This document shows positions 17,264 to 26,513 of a stretch of DNA of 64,000 bases, in pieces. How positions within the stretch are numbered: position 1 is the first letter of the stretch; every line of letters begins with the position of its first letter. The position numbers and the translations under genes are program-made. The DNA comes from CAZHAX01 sp964530325 (GTDB lineage: Bacteria > Chloroflexota > Anaerolineae > B4-G1): assembly GCA_964530325.1 (NCBI GenBank), contig CAZHAX010000002.1, positions 186,001 to 250,000 on the forward strand. Reading direction: 5' to 3'. The notes under the pieces are model-generated. The model had not been told where the DNA came from. It worked only from the letters and a program-made list of their open reading frames with translations, and made no database searches.

Positions 17264-18259
17264 GTGAATCACAAGGACGTACTGAAGAGTGCGTGGGATA
17301 CCACGCTGCGATACCCGGCGCTCCTGATCTTCGGCCTGATCCTCGCGCTGACGGCGGGCGGAGGCGGAGGGGGACGGGGCGGAGCCCAGTACACGATGCC
17401 GGGAAGGGATCTCTTCGGAGCCTGGGGCTTCCGCCCGGTGGAATCGCATCCTGAGCTGGTCGGTCCGATCGTCGCCCTGGCCGGCTCCGCGTGCTGTCTG
17501 GGAGCTGTCCTGATCGTCGCGACCATCGTTGCCCGATATGTGTCGGATACGGCGCTGGTGCGCCTGGTCAATGGCCGCGAGGAAACCGGTGAGACCAGAG
17601 GGGTGAAGTCCGGTTTCCGTTCCGGCTGGTCCCGCACCGCGCTGCGCTTCCTGGGCATCGACCTGCTGACCGGAATCCCCATGTTCGTGTTCTCCGTTCT
17701 ACTGCTGACCCTGTCCGGTGCTCCGCTGCTGCTGTGGCTGGTCGACAGCACTGCGGCGCGCGCAGTGGGAACGGTGGCGGCGATAGGCTTGTTCTTCCTC
17801 GTGCTGTTCCTGTTGATCCTCATCGGCGCGGCGCTTTCGGTGCTGGTCGATCTGGCTCGGAGAGCCTGCGCCATAGAGGAGCTGGGAGTGCTCGACTCCA
17901 TCTCCCGGGGCTACCGGGTGCTGAGGGCGAACCTCAAGGACGCTGCGCTGATGTGGCTGATCATGCTTGCCCTCGGGCTGGTGTGGATGATTGCCCTAGG
18001 GATCGCGACAGGGTTGCTCGTCCTGGTCGCATCGGTCTTCGGCGGCGTGCCCGGGCTTGTGGCCGGTTCACTGCTGGCCCTGGCCACCGACGGGGCTACG
18101 CCGTGGATCATCGGCAGTCTTGTCGCTGCCCCGGCTTTCATCATCGTCGTGGGCCTGCCTCTGATGGTACTGGCCGGCTTCGCCGAGGTCTTCAAGTCCA
18201 CCGTGTGGACGCTGACGTACAGAGAGCTGCGGGCGCTGGAGGGAGTCCGGCCGGCCTAG
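17264..18259 (+). CDS. Polytopic membrane protein, unknown function
   Basis: A 331-residue integral membrane protein with about six hydrophobic segments: one near residue 20, one near 70-90, then paired long segments around 120-200 and 225-310. The N-terminal start KDVLKSAWDTTLRYPALLIF resembles proteins that share a glycerophosphoryl diester phosphodiesterase-like membrane domain, but no catalytic residues are visible. GTG 17264 has AGGAGG seven bases ahead. It follows the sigma/anti-sigma pair by 54 bp and is probably controlled by it. Confidence 0.75.
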   Translation: MNHKDVLKSAWDTTLRYPALLIFGLILALTAGGGGGGRGGAQYTMPGRDLFGAWGFRPVESHPELVGPIVALAGSACCLGAVLIVATIVARYVSDTALVRLVNGREETGETRGVKSGFRSGWSRTALRFLGIDLLTGIPMFVFSVLLLTLSGAPLLLWLVDSTAARAVGTVAAIGLFFLVLFLLILIGAALSVLVDLARRACAIEELGVLDSISRGYRVLRANLKDAALMWLIMLALGLVWMIALGIATGLLVLVASVFGGVPGLVAGSLLALATDGATPWIIGSLVAAPAFIIVVGLPLMVLAGFAEVFKSTVWTLTYRELRALEGVRPA

Positions 18260-18288
18260 CTTCGCCAGCAACGTGCCCTCCGTGAGAA

Positions 18289-18320
18289 GAGGGGCGGCCT
18301 CGACGGAGAGGCTGCCCCTC
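18289..18320. terminator. Hairpin between convergent genes
   Basis: A 13-bp stem with arms GAGGGGCGGCCTC (18289-18301) and GAGGCTGCCCCTC (18308-18320), one G-T wobble and a six-base loop. It lies between the converging membrane-protein gene and the HerA-like gene, so it could terminate both. No T-tract follows. Confidence 0.55.
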
Positions 18321-18375
18321 GCTGTGCGGGCCTACACGTTCAGTGAGTCAAGGCGGGGGGGGCGGCCAGCTGGGC

Positions 18376-20862
18376 CTAGCCGGCGCGGGCGGGCAGGTCG
18401 AGCGCGGAGCCGTCCTCCAGCGTGATCCGGTATGATGGCACCCAGGCCAGGCCGCAGAAGGCAACCCGAACGTCTTCGCGCCGGGGTGAGACCTCCAGTT
18501 CCTCGATGACTTCCAGCGTCTCTGCCCAGCGGTCGTTGATGTCCGCTGCCAGGTCCTGCCAGTCCTCGCCCAAGTCAGCCAGCTGCTTCTCGTAGTCCTC
18601 GATCGCGGCCAGCGACTCCTCCATATCCGCCTTGGCGGTCTTCGTCATGCGGCGCTTGCGGCTGGCTGTGGAGATCATCCGCGAGGAGCGCCTGCCGGTG
18701 ATCAGATTCAAGGCGGACTCGCCGAGGCTCAGGAGCTCCTCCCGCTTACGCGAGGCCAGATCGTCCTCGTCCTCCGCCAGCTCCCGCTTCTCCCGGCGCA
18801 GCTTGGTCTGGACGGCGGCCATCTTCTTTTCCATCTTGGCGCGTTCCTGCTTCAGCTCTTCGTCCCGCTTCTCGCGCGCCACTTCCTCACAGCGCTTCTG
18901 GAAATCGATCTTGCTCTCGCCGGCCTCGCCGTCGAGCTTCAGCGCCGGGTTGTGGAGGATCGTGGTCTTGATGCTGTAGTAGAGGTAGTCGGCGAAGTCC
19001 TTGCTCCAGCTCTTGATCTGCTGCTGGCGGGCCAGCCCGGCGGGCACTGGTGCGTACAGCCCTTCGCCCAGCGGGCTGGATGACAACTCAACCTCGTCCA
19101 CCGCGGCGCGGCCAGCATCCCAGTCGATGCCCAGCGCGCTCTCGCCCGGTGGTGCCAGTCGGGCCACGACGCTCTGCTCGTCTACGCCCCGCTTGCGATC
19201 GAGCATGCGCACGGTCCCGAGCGCCAGCAGCTGCGGCGTGTAGACGACCTGGTGGCTCTTGGCCGAGGCGGATCTGCCGTCCGCGCCGTGCTGCTTCCTG
19301 GCCATCTCATAGGTGAGGGTAGGGGGCAGGAACACCTGCCCGATATTGGGAGGCAGCGTGGCGGGGGCCGCGCTCAGGCCCTCCCGCACCGCGGCGGGGC
19401 GCTTCCTGGCTGGCCTCTCCTTCTCTATGGCCGGCTCTGCGGCGGCCGGGGAGCTTGACTGAAGCTGCCGCACCTGGTCTCGCGTGAGCGGACCGCGCAG
19501 GTAAGACATGGCCCAGCGGGTGTGAAAGAAGACCGGCGCGCCCTCCCTGATGTCGTGCAGCAGGAAGACGCGAGGCTTCAGCCCGCCCAGGGCCTTGTCT
19601 AGTGTCCGGCGGTCGAGCGCGGCGTCGGCCTCGGCGCTGGCGCTCTCCAGACCCTCCAGCACGCGCTCCTTGTCGCGCTCGGTTCGGAGCGCACCTATGG
19701 CCCAGGTGCCGGCGTTGGTGAGTCCCTTGTAGTCGACGTCGACCGGATTCTGTGTAGCCAGCACCACTCCCAGGCCCGCGGCCCGCCCCTGCTTGATCAA
19801 AGCCATAAGAGGCCTCTTGCTGGGCGGGTTGGCCGGATGAGGCGGGAAGAAGCCGAACACCTCGTCGAAGTAGAGCAGCGCCCGTAGATCGGTGGTTCCC
19901 GACTGCGCCCGCAGCCAGTCGCGCACTGCTTCCAATAGCATGGTCACGAAGAAGGAGCGCTGGGCGTCGTCCAGATGGGAGAGGTAGAAGATGCTTGCTC
20001 TCGGGCGCCCATCGGCGGTATAGAGCATCGAACCAACGTCGAGCGGAGTGCCCTGCTGCCAATCCTCGAAACCGGGGGCGGCCACCAGGTTGTTCAGGCG
20101 GCGTGCCAGCCCGAGCCGCTCCTTCTGGGGGAAGAAAGTCTCCAGTTCGAAGACACCCACCTGCCGGAAGGGAGGCTCCTGCAGTAGTTGGATCAGTGTG
20201 GGCAGATCGAGCTCTGCGGAGGCTCTCCAGGTGTGCTCGATGATGCGCGCGAGCAGGATGTGTTCTGGGCTCTGCAGGGGATCCGCCTCCACACCGATCA
20301 GGCCCAGCAGGGCGGAGACCATTCCCCCGACACGTTCGCGCAGGCCCTCTTCGTGCTCGTCCCAGTCGAGGTCCGGCGCGTCGAAGAAGTGCAGGACGTC
20401 GACCGGCTGCCCCGCCTCTGAGCCCGGGGTGAAGATGGTGAACTCCGCCTTCTTGCGCAGGCGGGACATGCGCTCGGTGCCGATTCCCCAGTCGGCCAGC
20501 CCCTCTCTCCATCGGGCAGACTCCTCGGCGGCGTATTCGTCCAGGGTCATGCCCTTGCGGCGGGCAGCCTCCGGCTCTACCCAGGGCAGGAACTCCTGTG
20601 GCTGCAGCTGGGGGAAGCTGAGCAGGAGGTTGGTCATGTCGCCCTTGGGATCGATCACCAGCACAGGGATGGAGGAGAGCAGCGCCTCCTCAAGGAGTAT
20701 GACCCCCAGGCCGGTCTTCCCCGAGCCGGTCATGCCCAGGATCACGCCGTGCGTCGTGAGGTGGCGGGCACTGTAGAGAACGGGCTCCGACGTGACTGTG
20801 CCCTTCTTCAGGTCGTAGGCGCGGCCCAGGTAGAGCTTGCCTTTTTCGTCGATCCCCTGCAT
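18376..20862 (-). CDS. HerA-like ATPase (DUF87 family)
   Basis: An 828-residue FtsK/HerA-type P-loop ATPase. Residues 1-30 form a small beta domain (GKLYLGRAYDLKKG), Walker A is MTGSGKTGLG near residue 45, Walker B is ALLYFDEVFGFF (about 335) and the arginine-rich sensor is in TNAGTWAIGALRTERDKERV. Residues ~640-770 are charged and likely coiled coil. HerA relatives act as hexameric DNA translocases in repair or defence. No NurA partner gene lies beside it, so the role is open. A promoter-like site lies at 20905-20932. Confidence 0.85.
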   Translation of the reverse strand: MQGIDEKGKLYLGRAYDLKKGTVTSEPVLYSARHLTTHGVILGMTGSGKTGLGVILLEEALLSSIPVLVIDPKGDMTNLLLSFPQLQPQEFLPWVEPEAARRKGMTLDEYAAEESARWREGLADWGIGTERMSRLRKKAEFTIFTPGSEAGQPVDVLHFFDAPDLDWDEHEEGLRERVGGMVSALLGLIGVEADPLQSPEHILLARIIEHTWRASAELDLPTLIQLLQEPPFRQVGVFELETFFPQKERLGLARRLNNLVAAPGFEDWQQGTPLDVGSMLYTADGRPRASIFYLSHLDDAQRSFFVTMLLEAVRDWLRAQSGTTDLRALLYFDEVFGFFPPHPANPPSKRPLMALIKQGRAAGLGVVLATQNPVDVDYKGLTNAGTWAIGALRTERDKERVLEGLESASAEADAALDRRTLDKALGGLKPRVFLLHDIREGAPVFFHTRWAMSYLRGPLTRDQVRQLQSSSPAAAEPAIEKERPARKRPAAVREGLSAAPATLPPNIGQVFLPPTLTYEMARKQHGADGRSASAKSHQVVYTPQLLALGTVRMLDRKRGVDEQSVVARLAPPGESALGIDWDAGRAAVDEVELSSSPLGEGLYAPVPAGLARQQQIKSWSKDFADYLYYSIKTTILHNPALKLDGEAGESKIDFQKRCEEVAREKRDEELKQERAKMEKKMAAVQTKLRREKRELAEDEDDLASRKREELLSLGESALNLITGRRSSRMISTASRKRRMTKTAKADMEESLAAIEDYEKQLADLGEDWQDLAADINDRWAETLEVIEELEVSPRREDVRVAFCGLAWVPSYRITLEDGSALDLPARAG

Positions 20863-20904
20863 ATCTGCTCTCTCGCCTTGTCTCGTCTTCCCGTTCCTGC
20901 GGTC

Positions 20905-20932
20905 ATTGTACCCAGACGGCCGCGCGACGCAA
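20905..20932 (-). promoter_or_regulatory. Promoter for the HerA-like gene
   Basis: Minus strand: TTGCGT (20932-20927), 16-bp spacer, TACAAT (20910-20905), about 42 bp upstream of the ATG at 20862. Confidence 0.55.
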
Positions 20933-21136
20933 GTGGACGCAGGCCACGCCGGAGGGGAGCGGGTGCTTCGCTTCGCAGCGCCATACGTGCAAGCCGCCGG
21001 CTCTCCAGGCTAGCCGCCCGGGCTGGTCACAGGGCGGCGGTCGCAGGCGCCGCAGTCGACGGGGTCCCCAGCAAGCGTTGGCCGCGTCCGGCGACGCTGC
21101 CGTCGAGGGCGAGCAGGGACCTGGCCTGTCGCTCTG

Positions 21137-22240
21137 TCAGTCTCTTCCTTCCGTCACGTACTGCATCACCTCAGGTATGCTGAGGCGATCGATGCCCAGC
21201 CTGTCCAGCGTGCGGCCGCGGCGCCAGTAGTCTGTCCCGTGAACGATGCAGGCAAGACTGATGATGCTGTCCACCGCCTGCACCTGAACGCCGTAGCGCT
21301 GGCCCAGGGCGGCAATAGGCACCAGGCTCATGGGAACGTCCTCTGTGATGTAGCGGTGATTGAGCGTCGCCGGAGCCTTGATGCCGCGATAGCCGGGCTG
21401 GTTGTGCACCGCCTCGTAGAGAGTCGCGCCCCTGGCGTCGTAGGCCATTCTGAGCCACTCCAGGCCCGTCCGGGCCCTGATGCCCAGGGCCGCGGCGACG
21501 GTCACACGCTCCCGATCGAGTGCCTGCAGCACCAGGGCCACCGAGGGCGTTACCCCGTCCAGGTAGAACTGGAATTCACCCTGCTCCGATTCGATACGCC
21601 CGGCGTTGAGCAGGGCCAGGGCGGGGTGGAAGATCGCGCCCATGTTGTTCGTGCCGGTGTGGAGCACGCTCAGCCCGTCGATGAACTGGGGGAAGGCAGG
21701 AGAAAGCGCCTGCAGCACGCTCCGGGTGCGTGTAGCTGGCAGCGCGGCGAGCGGTACCGCCTCCTTGATGCGGAACACACGGACCTGGGCCGGACCCTCG
21801 GAGCGGGCGGCGTAGACCAGCGTCTCCGCCTCGGCGATCGTCACGTCAGCCTGGCAGCCGGACTGGCGCAGTACGTGGTAGAACTCGAGGCTGCCGCCGG
21901 TGCGCCCAGGGTGCAGCACGACAGTCTGGCCGTCTTTCAGGTGGGGGGCCATCTTCCTGGCCACGTCGGCGTGGGCTGTGGCAGGTACGACTACCATGGC
22001 AATTCGCGGTTGCTCCAGCGCCTCGCGCATATCCGACGTGACCAGCCGCAGCCGGCCGAAGCCGTGCGGCTGCTGCTCGTCGCCGGTCACTTCGATGCCG
22101 CCGCGGACCTTGATGGCTTCCACGTGTGACGGCGTGCGGTTGTACAGCGTGACAGGGAACCCCATCAAAGCCAGATGGCCTGCCATGGCCCTGCCCCCAT
22201 TGCCGGCGCCGACGATTGTGAATTCCGTCTTCTTGCTCAC
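21137..22240 (-). CDS. NAD(P)-dependent opine (octopine/nopaline) dehydrogenase family protein
   Basis: A 367-residue protein with an N-terminal Rossmann motif VGAGNGGRAMAGHLALMG and the opine-dehydrogenase C-terminal domain, including GAIFHPALALLN with the conserved catalytic His. The family reductively joins an amino acid to a keto acid, or runs the reverse reaction. In metallophore pathways it makes staphylopine-type compounds. No metallophore transporter or nicotianamine-synthase-like gene is seen here. Its start overlaps the stop of the upstream B12-binding gene by four bases, so the two products probably work on one pathway. Confidence 0.85.
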   Translation of the reverse strand: MSKKTEFTIVGAGNGGRAMAGHLALMGFPVTLYNRTPSHVEAIKVRGGIEVTGDEQQPHGFGRLRLVTSDMREALEQPRIAMVVVPATAHADVARKMAPHLKDGQTVVLHPGRTGGSLEFYHVLRQSGCQADVTIAEAETLVYAARSEGPAQVRVFRIKEAVPLAALPATRTRSVLQALSPAFPQFIDGLSVLHTGTNNMGAIFHPALALLNAGRIESEQGEFQFYLDGVTPSVALVLQALDRERVTVAAALGIRARTGLEWLRMAYDARGATLYEAVHNQPGYRGIKAPATLNHRYITEDVPMSLVPIAALGQRYGVQVQAVDSIISLACIVHGTDYWRRGRTLDRLGIDRLSIPEVMQYVTEGRD

Positions 22241-23922
22241 CGCAGCCCTCCCATGTGATCGGCCGCGCAGCGCGAGATCCGCTCCTGCTCCGGCAGCGCG
22301 CGCCCCGTCTGTGGATCAACCGCGACACAGGCCCCTCGCGCGTCTATCCTGCTCGCTATGGCCCCACGGGCGAAGCGGTTGTTGCGCAGATGCGGCGCGT
22401 CAAGCATCCCCGCCGTCACCGCCTTCGCGAGGGTAGCCGGATCGGCGAGCGGGTCGTCCACACCGGGACCGGCCAGGGCGCTGATGGCGCCCAGTGTGAC
22501 CCGGGCTTCGTGAACCAGCTCGTTCTTCCGCACCTGGACCGCAGGGTCGGCCGTCATGTCAGGTTGTCCCCTCAAGGCGTTCTCAACAGCCCGCCGGGCC
22601 AGACTGCAGGCCTCGATCACCTCGTCCGCTGTGGCGGCGTGGTCTGCTTCGGTGTGGCCCACCACGTGTACGATGTGCGGCTCCAGAGCCATCTGCAGGT
22701 AGACGCTCGCCGCCAGATGGGCGCGCGAAGCGCTGGCATCCAGAGGGTAGCTCAGGAGGCCCGTGCGCGTCTGGCGCCAGATGCGGAAAGCAGCTTCCTG
22801 CACTCCGGTGCGGGCCGGCGCAGCGCTATCCGCCAGTGGCGCGATCATCTCCAGGCAAGCCAGCATCTTGGCCAGGTCCATGGCGTCGCTGATACCGGGC
22901 GGACAGTTGAACATCATCTGGGCGATGTAGTCGCGCACGCCGTAGGCCCGGGCGTTGTAGGCTGCCAGATAGGCTGAGACCACGAAGACTATGTCCGGCG
23001 CTTCGCGCAGGCCCCAGTGGTGAGGCTCGTTCAGCTCGACGGGTATGCCGCGCTCCCCGTACCAGGCCATCAGCTTCTGGTGCTCGCGGATGGAAGTCTC
23101 GAGGTCGAATGGGCCTCGGCCGTCCATCTGGTTGAACCAGAAGATGGGGACCGCGCACCAGGCGATGTGGACGGTCTCGACGTACATCTCGGCCAGGCGA
23201 AGCAGGTCGTCGGTGCCTGAGTAGGTGCGGAGGAGGGGAGAGTTGCCGCGGCGGGTGGCATCGTACAGCGCGCGGTAGTCGTCGGCTGACCGCACCGGGA
23301 CTCCGCCCGCTCCACTGCGGCGCTTACGCTGCCGCTCCGGGCGAAAGAAGTTCTCCTGGGCTTCCTGGTCTGTGCCCAGCGAGATAACGTCCAGCGCCTT
23401 TGCTTCGGCGATACGAGCGACCCCTTCGAGTGTGGCCTTCATTGTGGGCAGGCCGAAGTGGTGGCGCAGGAGGGGGAAGGGAGCTTTCCAGGCGATGCGC
23501 TCGATGGCAGTCTGGGGATAGGGGGTTCCGGCCTGCCCGGCGGAGTCATGTCCCTTGAGGTAGGCCAGTGTCGCCTCGGCAGGCTCGCTGCCGTCGAAGA
23601 CCCGCTCGAAGAAGCCGAAAGCGCGCGCCCTGGCGGCAACCGGTGGCGTGCCGCCGAGGGCAAAGCGCACTCCAGCCTGACGCAGGTCGTCCGCCTCTTC
23701 GGCGAACTCCGCCAGCAGCCGCTCGCCGGTTTCCGGGGTGAGCCGGTAGGAGACGCCCACCAGGTCCGCCTTCTCTCTGCGGGCGGCCTCCACGAACTGG
23801 GCGACCGGCACCGCAGGCCCCAGAAAGACGGTCTGCCAGCCGGCCCGCTCAGCCAGCTGCAGGAAGTTCAACACTCCTGCCACGTGCACGCATTCGCCGA
23901 GCGCTCCCGCCACAACTCTCAT
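22237..23922 (-). CDS. Cobalamin-binding-domain protein, aminomutase/mutase-like
   Basis: A 561-residue protein. Residues 1-120 match a B12-binding Rossmann domain (GxxxHxxG, then QTVFLGPAVPVAQFVEAARR, ADLVGVSYRL and FALGGTPP). Where the canonical motif is DxHxxG this protein has CVHVAG, keeping the cobalt-ligand His but with Cys for Asp. The remaining ~430 residues look like a barrel domain (LYDATRRGNSPLLRTYSG; WCAVPIFWFNQMDGRG; HVVGHTEADHAATADEVIEA) and may be related to B12-dependent aminomutases, but I cannot assign the reaction. It is co-transcribed with an opine dehydrogenase and has an unusually long leader. Confidence 0.7.
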   Translation of the reverse strand: MRVVAGALGECVHVAGVLNFLQLAERAGWQTVFLGPAVPVAQFVEAARREKADLVGVSYRLTPETGERLLAEFAEEADDLRQAGVRFALGGTPPVAARARAFGFFERVFDGSEPAEATLAYLKGHDSAGQAGTPYPQTAIERIAWKAPFPLLRHHFGLPTMKATLEGVARIAEAKALDVISLGTDQEAQENFFRPERQRKRRSGAGGVPVRSADDYRALYDATRRGNSPLLRTYSGTDDLLRLAEMYVETVHIAWCAVPIFWFNQMDGRGPFDLETSIREHQKLMAWYGERGIPVELNEPHHWGLREAPDIVFVVSAYLAAYNARAYGVRDYIAQMMFNCPPGISDAMDLAKMLACLEMIAPLADSAAPARTGVQEAAFRIWRQTRTGLLSYPLDASASRAHLAASVYLQMALEPHIVHVVGHTEADHAATADEVIEACSLARRAVENALRGQPDMTADPAVQVRKNELVHEARVTLGAISALAGPGVDDPLADPATLAKAVTAGMLDAPHLRNNRFARGAIASRIDARGACVAVDPQTGRALPEQERISRCAADHMGGLR

Positions 23923-24226
23923 GGGTCTCTTGCGCTCCTGCCCGGTATCAGATCCGCTCCGGCCTGCTCGCTCTCCTCACGGGAATAGTGGCGGGCGGCT
24001 GCCAACCCGGGTTGTTGGTCTCCTGTGCCACAGGGTCAGCGTGGGACCAGGACTGCTTCCGGTTTGGCTAGACGGCCCGGCCCCGCACTGGCGGCGCGTG
24101 GCTGAGGGCAAGGGCGGCCCGCGGGGCCGAGCTGCAACACGCGGCTCGGCCGGGCAGAGGGTTGAAGAGAAGCGGGCTGGTGAGCCCCCTGCCGCGTGCG
24201 CGCCTCCGTTCCCAGCTCCCGATGCC
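23923..24226 (-). promoter_or_regulatory. Long leader of the B12-binding gene, possible degenerate cobalamin riboswitch
   Basis: About 300 nt separate the promoter-like site (24227-24254) from the start codon, with no reading frame. In 5'-3' order on the minus strand the leader has GGGAA (24213), CCCGC (24176), GCCAGTG (24092), CGGAAG (24061) and CAGGAGACC (24025-24017). This is the order of conserved elements in cobalamin riboswitches and contains the exact core of the B12 box. Flanking positions match poorly, so this is tentative. A CCAAC/GTTGG hairpin (24018-24002) follows. Confidence 0.3.
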
Positions 24227-24254
24227 ATTGTACCAGCGGACGCGAAACGCGCAA
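24227..24254 (-). promoter_or_regulatory. Promoter for the B12-binding/opine dehydrogenase operon
   Basis: Minus strand: TTGCGC (24254-24249), 16-bp spacer, TACAAT (24232-24227). Divergent from the plus-strand site at 24297-24325. Confidence 0.55.
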
Positions 24255-24296
24255 GGAACGCCGCGCAGGACGTCTTGGCGCATACACTGGATCGAC

Positions 24297-24325
24297 TTGC
24301 GCGCCTGGAACTTACCTGGTAGATT
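24297..24325 (+). promoter_or_regulatory. Promoter for the oligogalacturonate-lyase-like gene
   Basis: TTGCGC (24297-24302), 17-bp spacer, TAGATT (24320-24325), about 80 bp before the GTG start at 24405. Confidence 0.5.
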
Positions 24326-24404
24326 ACGTGGAGACCGCAGGCTGAGCGGCGGCTGGGCGCCTGGGAGTACGGTCTGCTTGTCTACGGTTCGAGGAGTGTG
24401 AGAC

Positions 24405-25523
24405 GTGGTTGATCTTTCCGATTCGAAGCTGTTTACGCCGTGGGCCGATGCCACAACCAAGGTGACCGTCTACCTTCTGACCAGCAAGGTCGCCCCGCTC
24501 CAGCAGAGCTTCTACTTCGTCAACGACGGGATGAGCGGGGATGGGCGCTACTTGTGGTTCTACTGCGCCTTTCCGCCCTCTGGCTCCAGCGAGAGCGGCC
24601 GGACGCTCGGGGTGGCCGATCTGCAGGAGCAGGAGGTCCGGCATTTCCCCGAGACGCAGTTCCAGTACGGCTCCCCCTTCGTCGATCCCGATTCGGGGCA
24701 GGCCTATTGGTGTGGAGGGACTGCAATCCGGCGTCGGGGGCCTGGAGCGGACGACGAGACGGAACTGATCAACTCACTGCCGGCAGACCTGGTGCAGAAC
24801 CGCTCCGTACCCCGCCCGGCGACCCACCTGAGCCGCTCACGTGACGGGAAGGAGTTCTTCGCTGATGCGGAGGTTGGGCTGCAGTGGCTGCACGGAACGT
24901 TGCCCCTTGACGGCGGCGATTTCGAGCTCTGGCAACGATTCGATCGCAACTATAACCACGCTCAGTTCAGCCCGGTCGATCCTGACCTGGCGCTGATCGC
25001 CCAGGAGAACCACCGGGACCAGATCACAGGCATCCGCATCCCCTACGAAGACCGGCTGTGGCTGATACGGCGGGGAGAGGAGGCCAGGCCGGTCTTCCCC
25101 ACGCCCACCCGGGTGACACACGAGTGGTGGGATCCGGATGGTTCCCACATCTGGTGTATCAGAGGCGACGAGGGGGTCTGGCGGGTCGATATCGAGACGG
25201 CCGAGGTGGAGCGGATCGTGTGGGCGGGTGGAACCTGGCATTCGTTCAGCAGCGTGGATGGCAAGTACATCGTCGGCGACCACAACGATCGCTTCTACAG
25301 AGGATGTCCGTCTACGGTCAACTTCCTGAATCGTGAGACCGGGAGGCAGCTGCACGTACTGAGCAATCCCGAGATGGGCGGATACGCCGGCGCCAGCTAC
25401 CACATCGATCCGCACCCTCGCTTCTGCGGCTCTGATCGGTTCGTCGTCTTCACCACCACCGTCAGGGGAGAGGTCGACCTGGCGATCGTTCCTTCCGAGG
25501 ACTTAATAGAGAGAACGTCCTGA
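24405..25523 (+). CDS. Oligogalacturonate-lyase-like (PL22) beta-propeller protein
   Basis: A 372-residue propeller protein lacking a signal peptide. His-containing blocks in the order seen in PL22 oligogalacturonate lyases are present: NYNHAQFSPVDPDLALIAQE, VTHEWWDPDGSHIWCI, GGTWHSFSSVDGKYIVGDH and SYHIDPHPRFCG. In PL22 these His, with a Gln, hold Mn2+ and provide the base for beta-elimination of oligogalacturonides. The overall match is to the fold and metal ligands; the substrate may differ. The start is GTG with GAGGAG nine bases upstream. The gene is divergent from the B12 operon. Confidence 0.72.
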   Translation: MVDLSDSKLFTPWADATTKVTVYLLTSKVAPLQQSFYFVNDGMSGDGRYLWFYCAFPPSGSSESGRTLGVADLQEQEVRHFPETQFQYGSPFVDPDSGQAYWCGGTAIRRRGPGADDETELINSLPADLVQNRSVPRPATHLSRSRDGKEFFADAEVGLQWLHGTLPLDGGDFELWQRFDRNYNHAQFSPVDPDLALIAQENHRDQITGIRIPYEDRLWLIRRGEEARPVFPTPTRVTHEWWDPDGSHIWCIRGDEGVWRVDIETAEVERIVWAGGTWHSFSSVDGKYIVGDHNDRFYRGCPSTVNFLNRETGRQLHVLSNPEMGGYAGASYHIDPHPRFCGSDRFVVFTTTVRGEVDLAIVPSEDLIERTS

Positions 25524-25703
25524 TTCTGGCAGGGGAGGGCCGTCAACTGGCCACCGGGAGAGGGTGTCAGCTCTATGGTGGGCTTGGGCGCAGACCGCCT
25601 CAAGCAGGATGAATGACCCGGTGCGCCAGCTCTGACCACCATCTACTCAACGCCAGCACCTGCAGTGCACTGATAGCCTTGGGCTAGGAGGTTGATAGCG
25701 GCG

Positions 25704-26396
25704 ATGTCCGATTTGATACGCTGGATCTGTCTGGCTGTCTTCCTGCTGGGCGCCCTTGCTGCCCTATACCTGTTGAACAGGCGCCTGCTTGGGCACAGGG
25801 CGGGCTTGAGACACCTGGTCGTCACTACCCTCCTATGCGCTCTGGTTGCCATCCCCCTGTCTGTTGTCTGGTATCTGATCCCGGCCTCTCTGAGAGAGCT
25901 GTGGGGAGTTGCCTGGAGGCTGGCCTTCTCGGTCTTGGCGTTGCTCACTGCCTTTGTGGCGTACCCAGCCAGGCGAGGGCGGGCCGGACCGGTGCTTGTC
26001 GACTTCGGCAAGAACGCTCGTCATCTTCTGGCTCTCACTGCTGGCTTGCTGCTCTTGGTATCCAGCCTGGCGTCAATCTACCGGGGCCTATCGGAGCCAA
26101 GCGCTCGTGCGCACGAGTGGACAACAGCGGCGTTCCGCATAACGGGCGGCCTTCTCGCTCTCCGCTACAGCCTGAGCGGCGTGCAGGTCAGGGAAGAGGG
26201 GCTGCTCAGCTTCGCGCTCCTGGTACCGTGGCACAGAATTGAGTCCTACGGATGGGAGCCCGATAGGAGAACCACGCTCACGATGCACGTGAGAGGGCGG
26301 CCGTCTCTCTTCCGTGAGACGAGCGTACCTGTCCCTCCCCGGCACAGAGACGAGGTAGAGGAGTTGCTCCGGCGTCACGTCGTGACCTTTGACTAG
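25704..26396 (+). CDS. Integral membrane protein with C-terminal PH-like tail (DUF5673-like)
   Basis: About 230 residues. Five hydrophobic segments in the first two thirds are followed by a short soluble domain (EEGLLSFALLVPWHRIESYG...TLTMHVRGRPSLF) like the PH-type tail of DUF5673 proteins. The ATG at 25704 is used, with AGGAGG at 25686-25691. A TTG at 25692 would be in frame but overlaps the ribosome binding site. Function unknown. Confidence 0.65.
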   Translation: MSDLIRWICLAVFLLGALAALYLLNRRLLGHRAGLRHLVVTTLLCALVAIPLSVVWYLIPASLRELWGVAWRLAFSVLALLTAFVAYPARRGRAGPVLVDFGKNARHLLALTAGLLLLVSSLASIYRGLSEPSARAHEWTTAAFRITGGLLALRYSLSGVQVREEGLLSFALLVPWHRIESYGWEPDRRTTLTMHVRGRPSLFRETSVPVPPRHRDEVEELLRRHVVTFD

Positions 26397-26513
26397 GGCG
26401 CCCAGCGGCAGAGCGGCGGAGGCCGCCGCCCAAGCGCGGGGGCAACAAGAGCTGAGATGCGGCCCCATGTCCAGGAGCCAAACAGTTCGGGTTGAAGCTC
26501 AGGAGAGGTGAAG

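Noticed and set aside
20749..21183. A plus-strand gene between the HerA-like and opine dehydrogenase genes
   Set aside because: The frame overlaps both confirmed genes, is Arg/Ser-rich and has no ribosome binding site.
24274..24288. Shared 13-mer TGGCGCATACACT near 24277 and 47065
   Set aside because: The flanks do not align and the two sites lie at different positions relative to their promoters, so it is probably coincidence.
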